Origin: JAHRVQ01 sp051278195
Lineage (GTDB): Bacteria > Pseudomonadota > Gammaproteobacteria > Pseudomonadales > Azotimanducaceae
DNA length: 64,000 nt
Assembly (NCBI GenBank): GCA_051278195.1
Contig: JBNMQM010000016.1
Coordinates: 10,689 to 74,688, forward strand
Reading direction: 5' to 3'
The notes under the pieces were generated by a model that saw only the letters and a program-made list of their open reading frames with translations, was not told where the DNA came from and did no database searches. The translations under genes and the position numbers were made by a program. This document shows positions 45,420 to 55,077 of this stretch, piece by piece. Positions within the stretch are counted from its first letter, which is position 1. Every line of letters starts with the position of its first letter.

Positions 45420-46181
45420 CTAGAATCCCAGGTTTGACAGCAGGTCATCTACTTCATCCTGACTTTTAAGGGTCGCCGCGCTATCCGGTAAAGGCCCCTC
45501 CGCGAGAATATCCTTCTGAATTTCAGACATCGCAGACTTTTCTTTTGCGATTTCGCCAGCGTTCTGCATGCTCGCAGCCATAGCCAACAAGTTGACCAGA
45601 TCGCCTTCGGTCGAATTCAGCATGTTGACGATCTTCTGTAATACCTGGCCGCTTAAATCCTGATAGCCCTGAGTCACAACAATGTCTGTCAGATTGCCGT
45701 GCAACTGGTTACTCTTCTCTTCAGAAAATGCCAAAAAGTTATCCATCTTTTTGTATAGTTCACGAAATTCATTTGCACTCAATTCGCGGTTCGCGAGTTT
45801 GCGCCAGTCTTCTCGCAGAGCCTTTGATGCAGTACCCAACTCTGCGGCAATGGGTGTCGATTCTTCCGCTAAATCCATGGTTTTGTTTGCGGCATCTTGA
45901 GTCAGGTTTATCACATACCCCACTCGCGCCTGTATATCTCTGTTAGACCCGCTCTGCTCGCCGTTAGCGAACTCGAGCTTGTCGATAGCATCGTGAAGAC
46001 CACGAGTGATTTTGCCTATCTGCCGATAAAGACTATCGTTTCTGGCATCGTTGATATCCAACAGCTCTTGAACTGCCGTATCGACATCACCCTGTTCCAG
46101 ATTGGCTAGCAACAACTGCGCTTTTTCTTTCAACAAGCTATCAAACGGTTGGGAATCTAGTTCCATGTTCTTCTCATTCAT
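45420..46181 (-). CDS. cheZ: CheY-P phosphatase CheZ
   Basis: About 253 residues from ATG 46181. The long helical hairpin holds the catalytic segment VTQGYQDLSGQVLQKIVNM (Asp and Gln present). The C-terminal CheY-binding helix SQDEVDDLLSNLGF is conserved. It dephosphorylates CheY-P. ATG 46166 is a second possible start; the upstream TTG 46217 is less likely. Confidence 0.94.
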   Translation of the reverse strand: MNEKNMELDSQPFDSLLKEKAQLLLANLEQGDVDTAVQELLDINDARNDSLYRQIGKITRGLHDAIDKLEFANGEQSGSNRDIQARVGYVINLTQDAANKTMDLAEESTPIAAELGTASKALREDWRKLANRELSANEFRELYKKMDNFLAFSEEKSNQLHGNLTDIVVTQGYQDLSGQVLQKIVNMLNSTEGDLVNLLAMAASMQNAGEIAKEKSAMSEIQKDILAEGPLPDSAATLKSQDEVDDLLSNLGF

Positions 46182-46221
46182 TTTTCTGGCGGGTTGCACA
46201 ACAAAAATCCGTTTCAACCGG

Positions 46222-46611
46222 TTATCCGGCTTCGAGTCGCTCGAATATCTTTTCTATTTTTTCTTTTAGAGCAGCTGCGGTGAAAGGTTTAACGACATAA
46301 CCGTTTACGCCGGCGGTAGCCGCTTCAACGATCTGATCTCGCTTCGCTTCAGCGGTAACCATCAATACTGGCAAGCTAGACAACTTCGCATCCGCTCTTA
46401 CAGCTTTCAGAAGTTCAATGCCTGTCATGCCGGGCATATTCCAGTCAGTCACTAAAAAATCGAAGTCACCACCCTGCAGAAGTGGCAAAGCCGTTTTGCC
46501 ATCGTCAGCTTCCGAGGTATTGGTAAATCCCAAGTCTCTAAGTAGATTCTTGATAATCCTGCGCATCGTAGAAAAATCGTCCACAATCAAGATTTTCATA
46601 TGCTTGTCCAA
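46222..46611 (-). CDS. cheY: Chemotaxis response regulator CheY
   Basis: This single receiver domain has DD at positions 11-12, acceptor Asp56 in FLVTDWNMPG, Thr in VTAEAK and Lys in VVKPFTA. The start is ambiguous: TTG 46611 has a strong GGAGG at ideal distance, while the conserved family start is ATG 46599. CheY-P binds FliM to switch rotation. Confidence 0.96.
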   Translation of the reverse strand: MDKHMKILIVDDFSTMRRIIKNLLRDLGFTNTSEADDGKTALPLLQGGDFDFLVTDWNMPGMTGIELLKAVRADAKLSSLPVLMVTAEAKRDQIVEAATAGVNGYVVKPFTAAALKEKIEKIFERLEAG

Positions 46612-46706
46612 GGAAGCCTCCGTCCTTTAAACCCGTTGATCTTGCAATGCATCTTTCAATGCTACTGATACAAGTTTAGTTGTAGTTTTGAACTCGGTCA
46701 GTTTTT

Positions 46707-47432
46707 TTACCTAATCCATTCTTCGAGCTTCGAACGCAATCGCAATGCCGCTTGACTATGGATCTGGCTAACTCGGGATTCACTGACGCCGAGTACCTCT
46801 CCTACTTCTCTTAAATTCAATTCATCGTCGTAGTACAAAGACAACACCAACTGCTCTCGCTCAGGCAACGTCGCAATCGCTTCTGCAAGACATCGTTGAA
46901 AGTCTCTTTTTTGAATCTGGTCCATAGGATTTGGGCTATTCGATGCAATGCCAGACTCTCCAGTGCCAGGGATTTCTTCGAAACTGAACAACTTGCTACC
47001 CTGGGAGTCCTTTAGAATGTCGAAATAGTCCGACAAGGTGACACCCATAGCTTCAGCAACTTCTCGATCTGAAGCATCGCGACCGAGTTTGTTTTCCAAC
47101 AATTTCATTGTGTTACCGACCTCACGCACGTTTCGATGCACGGAGCGAGGCACCCAGTCGCCTTTCCGAATTTCGTCGAGCATGGCCCCGCGAATACGAA
47201 TACCGGCATAGGTCTCAAACGAGGCGCCTTTGCCAGGGTCGTATTTGCTAGCCGCTTCTAGCAATCCAATCATGCCGGACTGAATCAGATCATCGGGTTG
47301 AACGCTGGACGGCATACGCGCCACCATATGATGCGCAATGCGTTTTACCAGTTGCGCATATTCTCGTACCAACGCGTCCGGCGTCTGTTCCTGAAGTTCT
47401 GAATAGACACCTATGCCACTTGCTGCCGTCAC
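46707..47432 (-). CDS. fliA: Flagellar sigma factor FliA (sigma-28)
   Basis: The 241-residue sigma-70-family protein has region 2 (PSSVQPDDLIQSGMIGLLEA, then YAGIRIRGAMLDEIRKGDW), region 3 and region 4 (LPEREQLVLSLYYDDELNLR, VLGVSESRVSQIHSQA). GTG 47432 is preceded by AGAGGGA. It would recognise the promoter at 37814-37840. Confidence 0.96.
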   Translation of the reverse strand: MTAASGIGVYSELQEQTPDALVREYAQLVKRIAHHMVARMPSSVQPDDLIQSGMIGLLEAASKYDPGKGASFETYAGIRIRGAMLDEIRKGDWVPRSVHRNVREVGNTMKLLENKLGRDASDREVAEAMGVTLSDYFDILKDSQGSKLFSFEEIPGTGESGIASNSPNPMDQIQKRDFQRCLAEAIATLPEREQLVLSLYYDDELNLREVGEVLGVSESRVSQIHSQAALRLRSKLEEWIR

Positions 47433-47505
47433 AAAATCCCTCTCAACCTTTCACAATTCCTTGTCTGGCAACAACCAACGATAACGACAGTTGATAGCAA
47501 GAGTT

Positions 47506-48324
47506 TTATCTCACACCTTGAGCGACGAGTTGTTCAACAAAAAACTCAAGATGCCCCCTAGGGCTATAGGCCACTGGCCAATTATCTGCTCGCCGTGCAA
47601 GATCCCGGTAGGCAATTGACGCCTTACAGGATGGATAAGCCTCGTAGACCGCACGCTGTTTTTGCACCGCTTTACGAACATTTTCGTCAAAGGGAATGGT
47701 GCCGACATGTTCAATCGTGACGTCTAGAAATCGATCCGTAACCCCAACGAGTTTTTTATACAGTAAGCTGCCTTGCTGCTTAGTCTTGACCATATTGGCC
47801 ACGAACCGAAATCGATCGATGCCGTGTTTTATATTGAGTAACTTGAGCAATGCATAGGCGTCTGTAATCGAGGTGGGTTCATCGCAAACCACCAGCACCA
47901 CTTCTTGAGCAGCCATGACAAAACTCGTCACGGTCTCAGAAATGCCCGCCGCTGTATCCACAATCAACACATCCATCTGATCACTAATCTCACTGAATGC
48001 TTGGATTAGCCCTGCATGTTCAGCCGGGCCAAGGGCCGCCATAGACTGAATACCAGACGCAGCTGGCACAACGTTAATGCCCATCGGCCCTCGCACCAGG
48101 ACATCACGGATATCCCGCTCACCTGAAATTACCTGCTCCAACGTGCACTTGGATTTCAGTCCAAGCAGCACATCAATGTTCGCAAGGCCCAGATCTGCAT
48201 CGAGTAACGTCACACGCCGGCCGAGTTCTGCCATCGCGAGACTTAGATTTAAAGATACATTGGATTTACCGACACCGCCTTTGCCGCCCGTGACTGCAAT
48301 AACCTGTACGGGATGACTACTCAT
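47506..48324 (-). CDS. fleN: Flagellar number regulator FleN/FlhG
   Basis: The 272-residue MinD-like ATPase has GGKGGVGKSNVSLNL, DADLGLANIDVLLGL and IVDTAAGIS. FleN limits polar flagellar number and restrains the master activator. ATG overlaps the flhF stop (ATGA). Confidence 0.95.
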   Translation of the reverse strand: MSSHPVQVIAVTGGKGGVGKSNVSLNLSLAMAELGRRVTLLDADLGLANIDVLLGLKSKCTLEQVISGERDIRDVLVRGPMGINVVPAASGIQSMAALGPAEHAGLIQAFSEISDQMDVLIVDTAAGISETVTSFVMAAQEVVLVVCDEPTSITDAYALLKLLNIKHGIDRFRFVANMVKTKQQGSLLYKKLVGVTDRFLDVTIEHVGTIPFDENVRKAVQKQRAVYEAYPSCKASIAYRDLARRADNWPVAYSPRGHLEFFVEQLVAQGVR

Positions 48325-49487
48325 AAATCCATCACCTTTTCCTGTGGATAGGAGTTCTGTTTATAAAACGTTTCTCTATTAGTTAAGTCGGTGAACTCCG
48401 CTTTGGCAAATTGTCCGTCCAATTTAGTCAACGCGTTTTGCACTAGCTGCTCGCCGCGTCCCAGGGAAATGTCCTCCGGTATGTGTGGACCATCGCAGGT
48501 GTAGGCAAGCGGCATAGCGGTTTGAACCAAAAAACTTAATGCGGCCCCCAGCGAACTGGTCTCATCAAGGCGTGTAATCAGGCAACTAGAGCCCTTTCTG
48601 GCGGCGAAACAATTGTGCGCTAACTGCATGGAACTGAACTGCAGATTGGCAGGCATCACCAGAAACCTCTGAATTTGATAATGACTACTACTAAGTCGGA
48701 ACAATTCGGTGTAAAGCTGCTCGTCCTGCATACCTAAACCCGGCATATCAATAGCCACGAAGCGCCTTTTATGGACATTGGCAATCGCCTGATTTAGATC
48801 TAGTCCGGGGCCAACGTGCAAAACGTCGACACCCATCAGTTCACCTAGTCGGGTCAGCTGCTCGCGCGCGCCCATTCGAAACCGATCACAATTGATGATC
48901 GCGCAGCTGTCTTCACCGTGTTGCATGATATGACGCGTGATCAGCTTCACCAGACTCGTGGTCTTGCCGCTACCCGCGGGACCCACAAACGCGTGAATAC
49001 CCTCGGTCACGTTAGGGCCGGGTTGGATCATCAATGCCAGATTGTCGACGACCTCATCAATTCTTTTGAAGCCGCGTAGTCTGGCGCCAATTGCTGGCGT
49101 CAACTCCAATGCCTCAATCAAGTTTTTAACAGTCAGCTCGCTCCGCATCGATTGCCGCTTTTGCCGGACAGGTTCTCGGCCATCATCATCTAGAACACTC
49201 ATATCATCCGGGGCATCTGCTTTAGCTGCAATCGACGACAGCATTTTGAGCTTCGCGTCACGATATTCAGTGATGAGTCCAGTCGAATGCTCCCCTGGAT
49301 CGGCAGCTTGTGAGGCGAACAATGCGACATTCTCAATTTCCTCAACAGAATCTTCTGCCTCGACGAAGAACTCGACTTTGCCGTTTCGCTTAACGGTTTT
49401 CAGAATCAGCGCATCATTGCCGATTTCTTCCCGGATCCGCTTGAGTCCTTCACTGGTCGTATTAGCAATTATTTTCTGTACGGACAT
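48321..49487 (-). CDS. flhF: Flagellar SRP-like GTPase FlhF
   Basis: From ATG 49487, behind AGGAAACAGG, the protein has 388 residues. The N-terminal region (SVQKIIANTTSEGLKRIREE) precedes the NG domain with P-loop FVGPAGSGKTTSLVKL and DRFRMGAREQL. The G4-like segment is ITRLDETSSLGAAL. FlhF sets the polar site of flagellar assembly. Part of the G3 region is divergent (AIDMPGLGM). Confidence 0.93.
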   Translation of the reverse strand: MSVQKIIANTTSEGLKRIREEIGNDALILKTVKRNGKVEFFVEAEDSVEEIENVALFASQAADPGEHSTGLITEYRDAKLKMLSSIAAKADAPDDMSVLDDDGREPVRQKRQSMRSELTVKNLIEALELTPAIGARLRGFKRIDEVVDNLALMIQPGPNVTEGIHAFVGPAGSGKTTSLVKLITRHIMQHGEDSCAIINCDRFRMGAREQLTRLGELMGVDVLHVGPGLDLNQAIANVHKRRFVAIDMPGLGMQDEQLYTELFRLSSSHYQIQRFLVMPANLQFSSMQLAHNCFAARKGSSCLITRLDETSSLGAALSFLVQTAMPLAYTCDGPHIPEDISLGRGEQLVQNALTKLDGQFAKAEFTDLTNRETFYKQNSYPQEKVMDL

Positions 49488-49501
49488 AACCTGTTTCCTG
49501 T

Positions 49502-51637
49502 TCAAACATCACCGATAGACGCGATGATGGTGATTTGTTTATCTTCGGGTACTTCCTGATAAGACAGCACTGATAGTGTTGGCAACGCCCCACGACTGAA
49601 GCGGTACATCGCAGATCGAATTTGTGGGGACACCAACAAAATGCTGGGTGCGCCGTTGGTTTCCTGTTTCTGCACAACCTCAGCCAATGAGCTGTGCAAC
49701 TTTTCGGCCATTCCAGGTTCAAGCACCAGCTCGTCGGAATCCGCGCCATTAATCTGTTTAGCCTGTTGCGAAGCCTTGTGGACAATTTGTTCTAAAGCCG
49801 GGTCAAGAGAGATAACGGGCACTTCCATCGCGCCATCCACCAACTGATGAATAATCACCCTCGACAGTGCCAAGCGGGCGCTTGCCAGTAGCGATTCTGG
49901 ATCTTTGGCTTTACTCGCGACCAAGGCTTCTGAGATGGTGCGAAGGTCTCGTACAGGAATATTTTCACGCAGTAACCTCTGCAAAACTGCCAGCAAACTA
50001 CCTACATTGACGACGGTCGGTACTAGTTCTTCAACCAGCTTGGGACAACTCGTTGCGAGCAGGTTCAGCATCTGTTGTACCTCTTCATGACCAATCAGCT
50101 GGGCGGCTTTAGTACCCATGATTTGGTTCAAATGAGTGGCAACCACGGTCCCTGGATCGACAACCGTATAGCCCAACGTCTGGGCATGATCTTTTTGGGA
50201 AGGTTCGATCCAAACCGCTTCAAGTCCAAAAGCAGGGTCACGCGTATCAATGCCATCGAGCGGACCAAATACCTGGCCGGGATTAATAGCAAGATCACGG
50301 TCCTGATGCACTTGCCCTTCTCCAGCAGTAACGCCAAGCAAAGTTATGCGGTAGGCGTTGGGCAGCAACTCGAGGTTGTCACGGATATGGACCGACGGCA
50401 TGAGAAACCCCAATTCCTGAGATAGCTTCTTGCGAACACCCTTAATGCGCCCCAACAGTTCGCCGCCTTGGGATTTATCCACCAGGGGAATAAGGCGATA
50501 ACCGACTTCCAAGCCAACCATATCCACTGGGGCGACATCACTCCAACCCAGTTCTTTAGGTTCGGCGTCTGCCGCCTCTTCCATGATGGCTTGCTGCTCA
50601 AGGGCTGCTTCTCGCTCCGGCGCCTGATCGCGCAGATGATTAATGATGTAGGCTGCGGTGCCAGAGATTAGCGCCAAGGTTAGGAAGACAAAGTGCGGCA
50701 TGCCAGGAATAATACCCATGATAAACAGCAAGAGAGCCGTGACAGCCAAGGCTTTGGGGTCATCGAACATCTGCCGAATCACCTGAGTGCCGACATCCTG
50801 AAGGGAATTCGCTCGCGTCACCATGAGAGCCGCCGCAGTCGATAGTAATAACGATGGTATTTGCGCCACTAAACCGTCACCAATGGTCAGCAGCGTGTAG
50901 ATCTCTACCGCCTTAGAAAAGGAGAGGTCATGTTGGGCCATGCCAATAGCAAGGCCACCGACGATGTTGACGATTAAAATCAGAATGCCCGCGACGGCAT
51001 CACCACGAACAAATTTGCTGGCACCGTCCATCGCGCCGTAAAAGTCCGCCTCTGCCGATACGTCTTTGCGCCGCTGTTGTGCTTCTTCCTGATCAATCAT
51101 GCCGGCATTCAAGTCAGCATCGATGGCCATTTGTTTACCGGGCATCGCGTCCAAAGTAAAACGCGCGCTCACTTCTGAAATTCGCCCAGCGCCTTTTGTG
51201 ACCACCACAAAGTTGATAATGACTAGAATAAAGAACACCACTAGGCCCACAACGTAGTTGCCGCCAACGACGACCTCACCAAACGACTCAATGACTTTTC
51301 CAGCCGATGCACCGCCATTGTGACCATCCAACAACACAACCCGTGTCGATGCGACGTTGAGCGACAATCTCAGTAAAGTTGCTACCAACAGAATCGTTGG
51401 AAACAAAGCGAAGTCAAGCGGTCGCTGGGCATAGACGCCAACCAGAAGAACAACCATGGCCATGGCTATATTGAAGGTAAATAGCAGGTCGAGCAGAATC
51501 GTCGGGACCGGCAACGTCATCATTGCCAATATCACGAGCAGCAAGAGCGGCACGCCTAAGCCGGAATGACGCATTCCCTTGGCGGTATCAATCGCCCCAG
51601 CTTTACTGAAGCCAAGGGCATTTGGACTAATCAACAT
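49502..51637 (-). CDS. flhA: Flagellar export gate protein FlhA
   Basis: The 711-residue protein has eight N-terminal helices, the FHIPEP signature region (RFTLDAMPGKQMAIDADLNA) and the cytoplasmic ring domain (RIRDNLELLPNAY-like segment, then VLSYQEVP). It is the proton-driven export gate. It has its own sigma-54 promoter at 51707-51722. Confidence 0.97.
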   Translation of the reverse strand: MLISPNALGFSKAGAIDTAKGMRHSGLGVPLLLLVILAMMTLPVPTILLDLLFTFNIAMAMVVLLVGVYAQRPLDFALFPTILLVATLLRLSLNVASTRVVLLDGHNGGASAGKVIESFGEVVVGGNYVVGLVVFFILVIINFVVVTKGAGRISEVSARFTLDAMPGKQMAIDADLNAGMIDQEEAQQRRKDVSAEADFYGAMDGASKFVRGDAVAGILILIVNIVGGLAIGMAQHDLSFSKAVEIYTLLTIGDGLVAQIPSLLLSTAAALMVTRANSLQDVGTQVIRQMFDDPKALAVTALLLFIMGIIPGMPHFVFLTLALISGTAAYIINHLRDQAPEREAALEQQAIMEEAADAEPKELGWSDVAPVDMVGLEVGYRLIPLVDKSQGGELLGRIKGVRKKLSQELGFLMPSVHIRDNLELLPNAYRITLLGVTAGEGQVHQDRDLAINPGQVFGPLDGIDTRDPAFGLEAVWIEPSQKDHAQTLGYTVVDPGTVVATHLNQIMGTKAAQLIGHEEVQQMLNLLATSCPKLVEELVPTVVNVGSLLAVLQRLLRENIPVRDLRTISEALVASKAKDPESLLASARLALSRVIIHQLVDGAMEVPVISLDPALEQIVHKASQQAKQINGADSDELVLEPGMAEKLHSSLAEVVQKQETNGAPSILLVSPQIRSAMYRFSRGALPTLSVLSYQEVPEDKQITIIASIGDV

Positions 51638-51706
51638 CTAGACGCAAAACTCCGTTGCATGTTCAACATCAAATAAATGACGCTTTCCGTTTATAAGGGA
51701 GTGATG

Positions 51707-51722
51707 TGCAAGAAAGCGGCCA
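51707..51722 (-). promoter_or_regulatory. Sigma-54 promoter of flhA-flhF-fleN-fliA
   Basis: Minus strand TGGCCGCTTTCTTGCA: GG and GC are exactly 10 bp apart and TTGCA is the preferred -12 element. It lies 70 bp before the flhA ATG, in the 88-bp gap after flhB. Confidence 0.8.
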
Positions 51723-51725
51723 ACT

Positions 51726-52868
51726 TTAGGGATTCGCCATTTGGACAAATTCGTCAGGAATATCTAGTGTGCCTAGCGGACGAGGCGCAGTGCCGGAGCC
51801 ACGACTAAACTGTTTTAACTGGAAAACATAGGCGAGGATTTGCGCCACTGCGACATAAAGCCCTTGCGGAATAAATTCCTCAAGCTCTGTCGAATAGTAG
51901 AGCGCACGAGATAGGATCGGGTAGCTGACGATGGTGACTTGATTTGCCTCACCCACTTCACGAATCATCGCCGCGACGCTATCGACACCTTTTGCGACCA
52001 GTTTAGGTGACGCCATATTGACGGGGTCATACTTGAGCGCAACGGCGAAGTGGCTCGGGTTTGTAATAATGACGTCGGCATCAGGCACTTCGGACATCAT
52101 TCGACCACGGGCCATTTCCTGCTGAAGTTGTCGGATACGGCTTTTAACCTCCGGCTTACCTTCACTGTTCTTCATTTCATCTTTAACTTCTTGATGCGTC
52201 ATCTTGAGCTTTTTGGTGTGCTCAAAGATCTGGAACGGAACATCCACCAGCGCTATCAGAATCATCGACAAGCTCATCAAGAAAAATGCTGTCACAAGGG
52301 TTAAGGCTGCTGTCGGTGCCGCGACATCGATAGTTTGCTGACCCAACAAATTAATGGTCGGCGCGCTATACAACAGAATCAAGACTGCCGACGCGGCGAC
52401 CACAAGAAACTTGGCGAGCGCTTTAATCAATTCCATCAACGCCTTTAGCGAGAACATCCTGCCAATACCTTTCAGAGGGTTCATCCTAGAGAATTTAGGC
52501 GCCATCGCCTTTGGCGCGATTTGCGCACCACCCATTAATACGGGTCCAAGAAATGCCGCGAACAACATGACTAAGAAAAATGGCAACGTCATAAATGCCA
52601 CTTCGATTCCAGCGTCAATAAGATGAATACCCATCTGAGACTCGTCGAATATCTCTTCTCGCCGCAGCATGAAGTTGGCTTGAAATACATCAAGACCCGT
52701 CTCATAAAACATTGACCCAAAGGTAAGCAAACCACCAGAACCGGCAATAAGGACAAACAGAGTATTGAGCTCTGTTGAACGAGGAACCTGGCCGTCTTCC
52801 GCCGCTTTTTCGAGCTTTTTCTGGGTCGGCTCCTCGGTTTTTTCCTGACTACTGTCTTCTTCAGCCAT
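51726..52868 (-). CDS. flhB: Flagellar export protein FlhB
   Basis: This 380-residue protein has four membrane helices, the coiled cytoplasmic linker (MTHQEVKDEMKNSEGKPEVK) and the C-terminal switch domain. The autocleavage motif reads Asn-Pro-Ser-His (IITNPSHFAVALKYD) where NPTH is standard. FlhB changes export from hook to filament substrates with FliK. Confidence 0.96.
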   Translation of the reverse strand: MAEEDSSQEKTEEPTQKKLEKAAEDGQVPRSTELNTLFVLIAGSGGLLTFGSMFYETGLDVFQANFMLRREEIFDESQMGIHLIDAGIEVAFMTLPFFLVMLFAAFLGPVLMGGAQIAPKAMAPKFSRMNPLKGIGRMFSLKALMELIKALAKFLVVAASAVLILLYSAPTINLLGQQTIDVAAPTAALTLVTAFFLMSLSMILIALVDVPFQIFEHTKKLKMTHQEVKDEMKNSEGKPEVKSRIRQLQQEMARGRMMSEVPDADVIITNPSHFAVALKYDPVNMASPKLVAKGVDSVAAMIREVGEANQVTIVSYPILSRALYYSTELEEFIPQGLYVAVAQILAYVFQLKQFSRGSGTAPRPLGTLDIPDEFVQMANP

Positions 52869-52878
52869 ATATCAGTCC

Positions 52879-53652
52879 CTATACTCCATACATCGTTTTA
52901 ATGAGGAGCAAGCATTCTGATACAAGGCGCTGATACTGAGGCAGAAAGCCCGATAGGCCTAGCCACATAATGGTGAGACCAAACACCATCGTAAAAGGGA
53001 AACCCAGGGAAAAGATATTCAGTTGTGGAGCGGCCCGGGTCATGATCCCAAACGCAAAGTTGACAATTAAAATGGCTGTGACAGCTGGCAACGCGACAAA
53101 TAGCCCGCTGGCAAACATCCATGTACCCGCTCGGGTCACATCAAAAAATACGTTTAGTTGCCATTCTGAACTCACCGGGATAACCGTAAAACTTTCGACT
53201 AACACTTCCAAAGCAATCAGGTGGCCATTCATCGATAAGAAGATCAGTGTCGTCAACATCAAATAAAACTGACTAACAATCGCGACCAGAATGCCATTAC
53301 TGGGATCCACCATCGATGCAAAACCTAGACCCATCTGCATTGCAATCATTTGCCCTGCAAGGATAAATATCTGAAACAGCACGACCACAATAAAAGCCAT
53401 CGAGATGCCAATGAGAAGCTGCTCTGCAGCCATGACATAGGCTTCTATTGATACCAGATCAACGATTGGCATCGGTGGTAACTGGGGGGCTATTAAGAGC
53501 GCGATGAGACTGGTTAGGCCAATCCGTATGTAAGCTGAAACAACACGAGAACCAAAAACGGGAATGACCAACATAAAACCACTGAGCCGAATCAGTGGCC
53601 AGGTAAAGCTGCTGACGTGACCGAGGAGTTCTATTTCGGTGAATTCAAACAC
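52879..53652 (-). CDS. fliR: Flagellar export protein FliR
   Basis: The 257-residue polytopic protein has GFMLVIPVFGSRVVSAYIRI and QMGLGFASMVDPSNG, both typical of FliR. It is part of the FliPQR export gate. Start GTG 53652; six bases from the fliQ stop. Confidence 0.95.
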   Translation of the reverse strand: MFEFTEIELLGHVSSFTWPLIRLSGFMLVIPVFGSRVVSAYIRIGLTSLIALLIAPQLPPMPIVDLVSIEAYVMAAEQLLIGISMAFIVVVLFQIFILAGQMIAMQMGLGFASMVDPSNGILVAIVSQFYLMLTTLIFLSMNGHLIALEVLVESFTVIPVSSEWQLNVFFDVTRAGTWMFASGLFVALPAVTAILIVNFAFGIMTRAAPQLNIFSLGFPFTMVFGLTIMWLGLSGFLPQYQRLVSECLLLIKTMYGV

Positions 53653-53658
53653 AATCAG

Positions 53659-53928
53659 TTAACCGATCAAAAAGGGGATATTGCTCACCAGCCCGATTGC
53701 GTGCTCCATAAGCAATGCAATAAGCCACGGTCCGAGCACCATGATCGTACCCAACGTGACCAACAAACGAGGTAAAAAGCTTAAAGTTTGTTCATTAATT
53801 TGGGTCGCGGCCTGAAACATACTCACCATTAATCCCACCATAAGACTCGGTACAACAATCACCGCGACCATCAGCACGATCAATAGCATCGCCTCTTTAA
53901 ACACATCAATAACGACTTCTGGTGTCAT
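53659..53928 (-). CDS. fliQ: Flagellar export protein FliQ
   Basis: This 89-residue protein of two helices opens TPEVVIDVFKEAM and has the conserved VGLMVSMFQAATQINEQTLSF segment in two pieces around Gln-Ala-Ala-Thr-Gln. Export-gate component. Confidence 0.96.
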   Translation of the reverse strand: MTPEVVIDVFKEAMLLIVLMVAVIVVPSLMVGLMVSMFQAATQINEQTLSFLPRLLVTLGTIMVLGPWLIALLMEHAIGLVSNIPFLIG

Positions 53929-53937
53929 AGGTCTCTC

Positions 53938-54717
53938 CTAGCTCAATCCGAAACTGCCAGCAAGCGAGCCGATCACCATCGCCCAACCATCTACTAGCAC
54001 GAATAACATGAGTTTGAATGGCAACGAAATGATGATCGGCGACAACATCATCATGCCCATCGACATCAGAACGCTGGCAACCACGAGGTCTATCACAAGA
54101 AACGGAATAAACAGGAGAAAACCAATTTGAAAGGCAGTCTTCAGCTCACTCGTGACAAATGCCGGGGTCAATACAAAGAAGCTCACATCGTCTGGGGTGT
54201 CTGGACGCTCACTACCGGAGATACGTAAGAACAAGGCCAGATCGTCCTCGCGAGTCTGGGCCAACATAAAGTCACGAAAAGGTTTTGAGGCAGCCTCAAC
54301 GGCAGCCGCTGGGCTAATTTCCTCTGCAAGATAGGGCGCCAGGCCAACCCGATTTGCCTCCTGCAACACCGGCGACATAATGAACAAGGTCAGAAACAGA
54401 GCCAGGCCCAGCAACACCTGATTTGATGGTGTCTGCTGCAACCCAAGCGCTTGTCTCAGAATGGCAAACACGACGATGATTCGGGTAAAGCTGGTCATCA
54501 TCATAATGAGCGACGGTAACACTGTCAGTGTTGTCATCACGGCAAGAATTTGCAGCGTCACAGAATAGGTACCACTGCCGTCGGCAGCTTCCGTCAGTGT
54601 GACCGCCGGTATGCCAAGCTGCCCCGGACTATTGGCAAGTGACTGCAAAAAGCTTGTCTCTTCTGCAAGTACCAACTGCGGCAAGAACAGCGCCAGCAGG
54701 AAAATGAATCGGTTCAT
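53938..54717 (-). CDS. fliP: Flagellar export protein FliP
   Basis: From ATG 54717, behind AGGG, the protein has 259 residues including a cleavable signal peptide. Signatures are MMTSFTRIIVVFAILRQALG and the C-terminal SMGMMMLSPIIISLPFKLM. It forms the FliPQR channel. Confidence 0.95.
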   Translation of the reverse strand: MNRFIFLLALFLPQLVLAEETSFLQSLANSPGQLGIPAVTLTEAADGSGTYSVTLQILAVMTTLTVLPSLIMMMTSFTRIIVVFAILRQALGLQQTPSNQVLLGLALFLTLFIMSPVLQEANRVGLAPYLAEEISPAAAVEAASKPFRDFMLAQTREDDLALFLRISGSERPDTPDDVSFFVLTPAFVTSELKTAFQIGFLLFIPFLVIDLVVASVLMSMGMMMLSPIIISLPFKLMLFVLVDGWAMVIGSLAGSFGLS

Positions 54718-54748
54718 CCCTAAACCCTTCAATGAGTTTTTGTTGCCG

Positions 54749-55075
54749 CTAACGGCCCTGGTTGTGCTGAAGAATCTCTTGAAATTTGTTACGGAAGTCA
54801 CCAAACCCTTCCGCCTCTCGTTCTATCACCACACCTTCAAAACTTTCAATCCGTGAAATATTTGAAGGTGTAACACCTATTAGAATTTGTTGGTCGCCAA
54901 CTTGAACGAGCAATAGCTTCTCTTTCATACCGAGCGGTAAGCTCGAGACGATTTTCATACCATTACCTGTTTGAAAGTTTTTTTGGCCAAGTCGCTTCGC
55001 AACGAAACCAAGAACCATGATTAGACCCACGATAAGTCCCAGATAAAGCGTTACTTGAATAGCTTGATCGGTCAT
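54749..55075 (-). CDS. fliO: Flagellar assembly protein FliO
   Basis: The 108-residue protein has one membrane helix (LYLGLIVGLIMVLGFVAKRL) and a small cytoplasmic beta domain (MKIVSSLPLGMKEKLLLVQV). FliO aids FliP assembly. It sits between fliN and fliP as expected. Confidence 0.92.
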   Translation of the reverse strand: MTDQAIQVTLYLGLIVGLIMVLGFVAKRLGQKNFQTGNGMKIVSSLPLGMKEKLLLVQVGDQQILIGVTPSNISRIESFEGVVIEREAEGFGDFRNKFQEILQHNQGR

Positions 55076-55077
55076 AA

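Noticed and set aside
46612..46706. A sigma-28 or sigma-54 promoter for cheYZA
   Set aside because: No GCCGATA or GG-N10-GC element was found in the gap. The genes may be transcribed from upstream.
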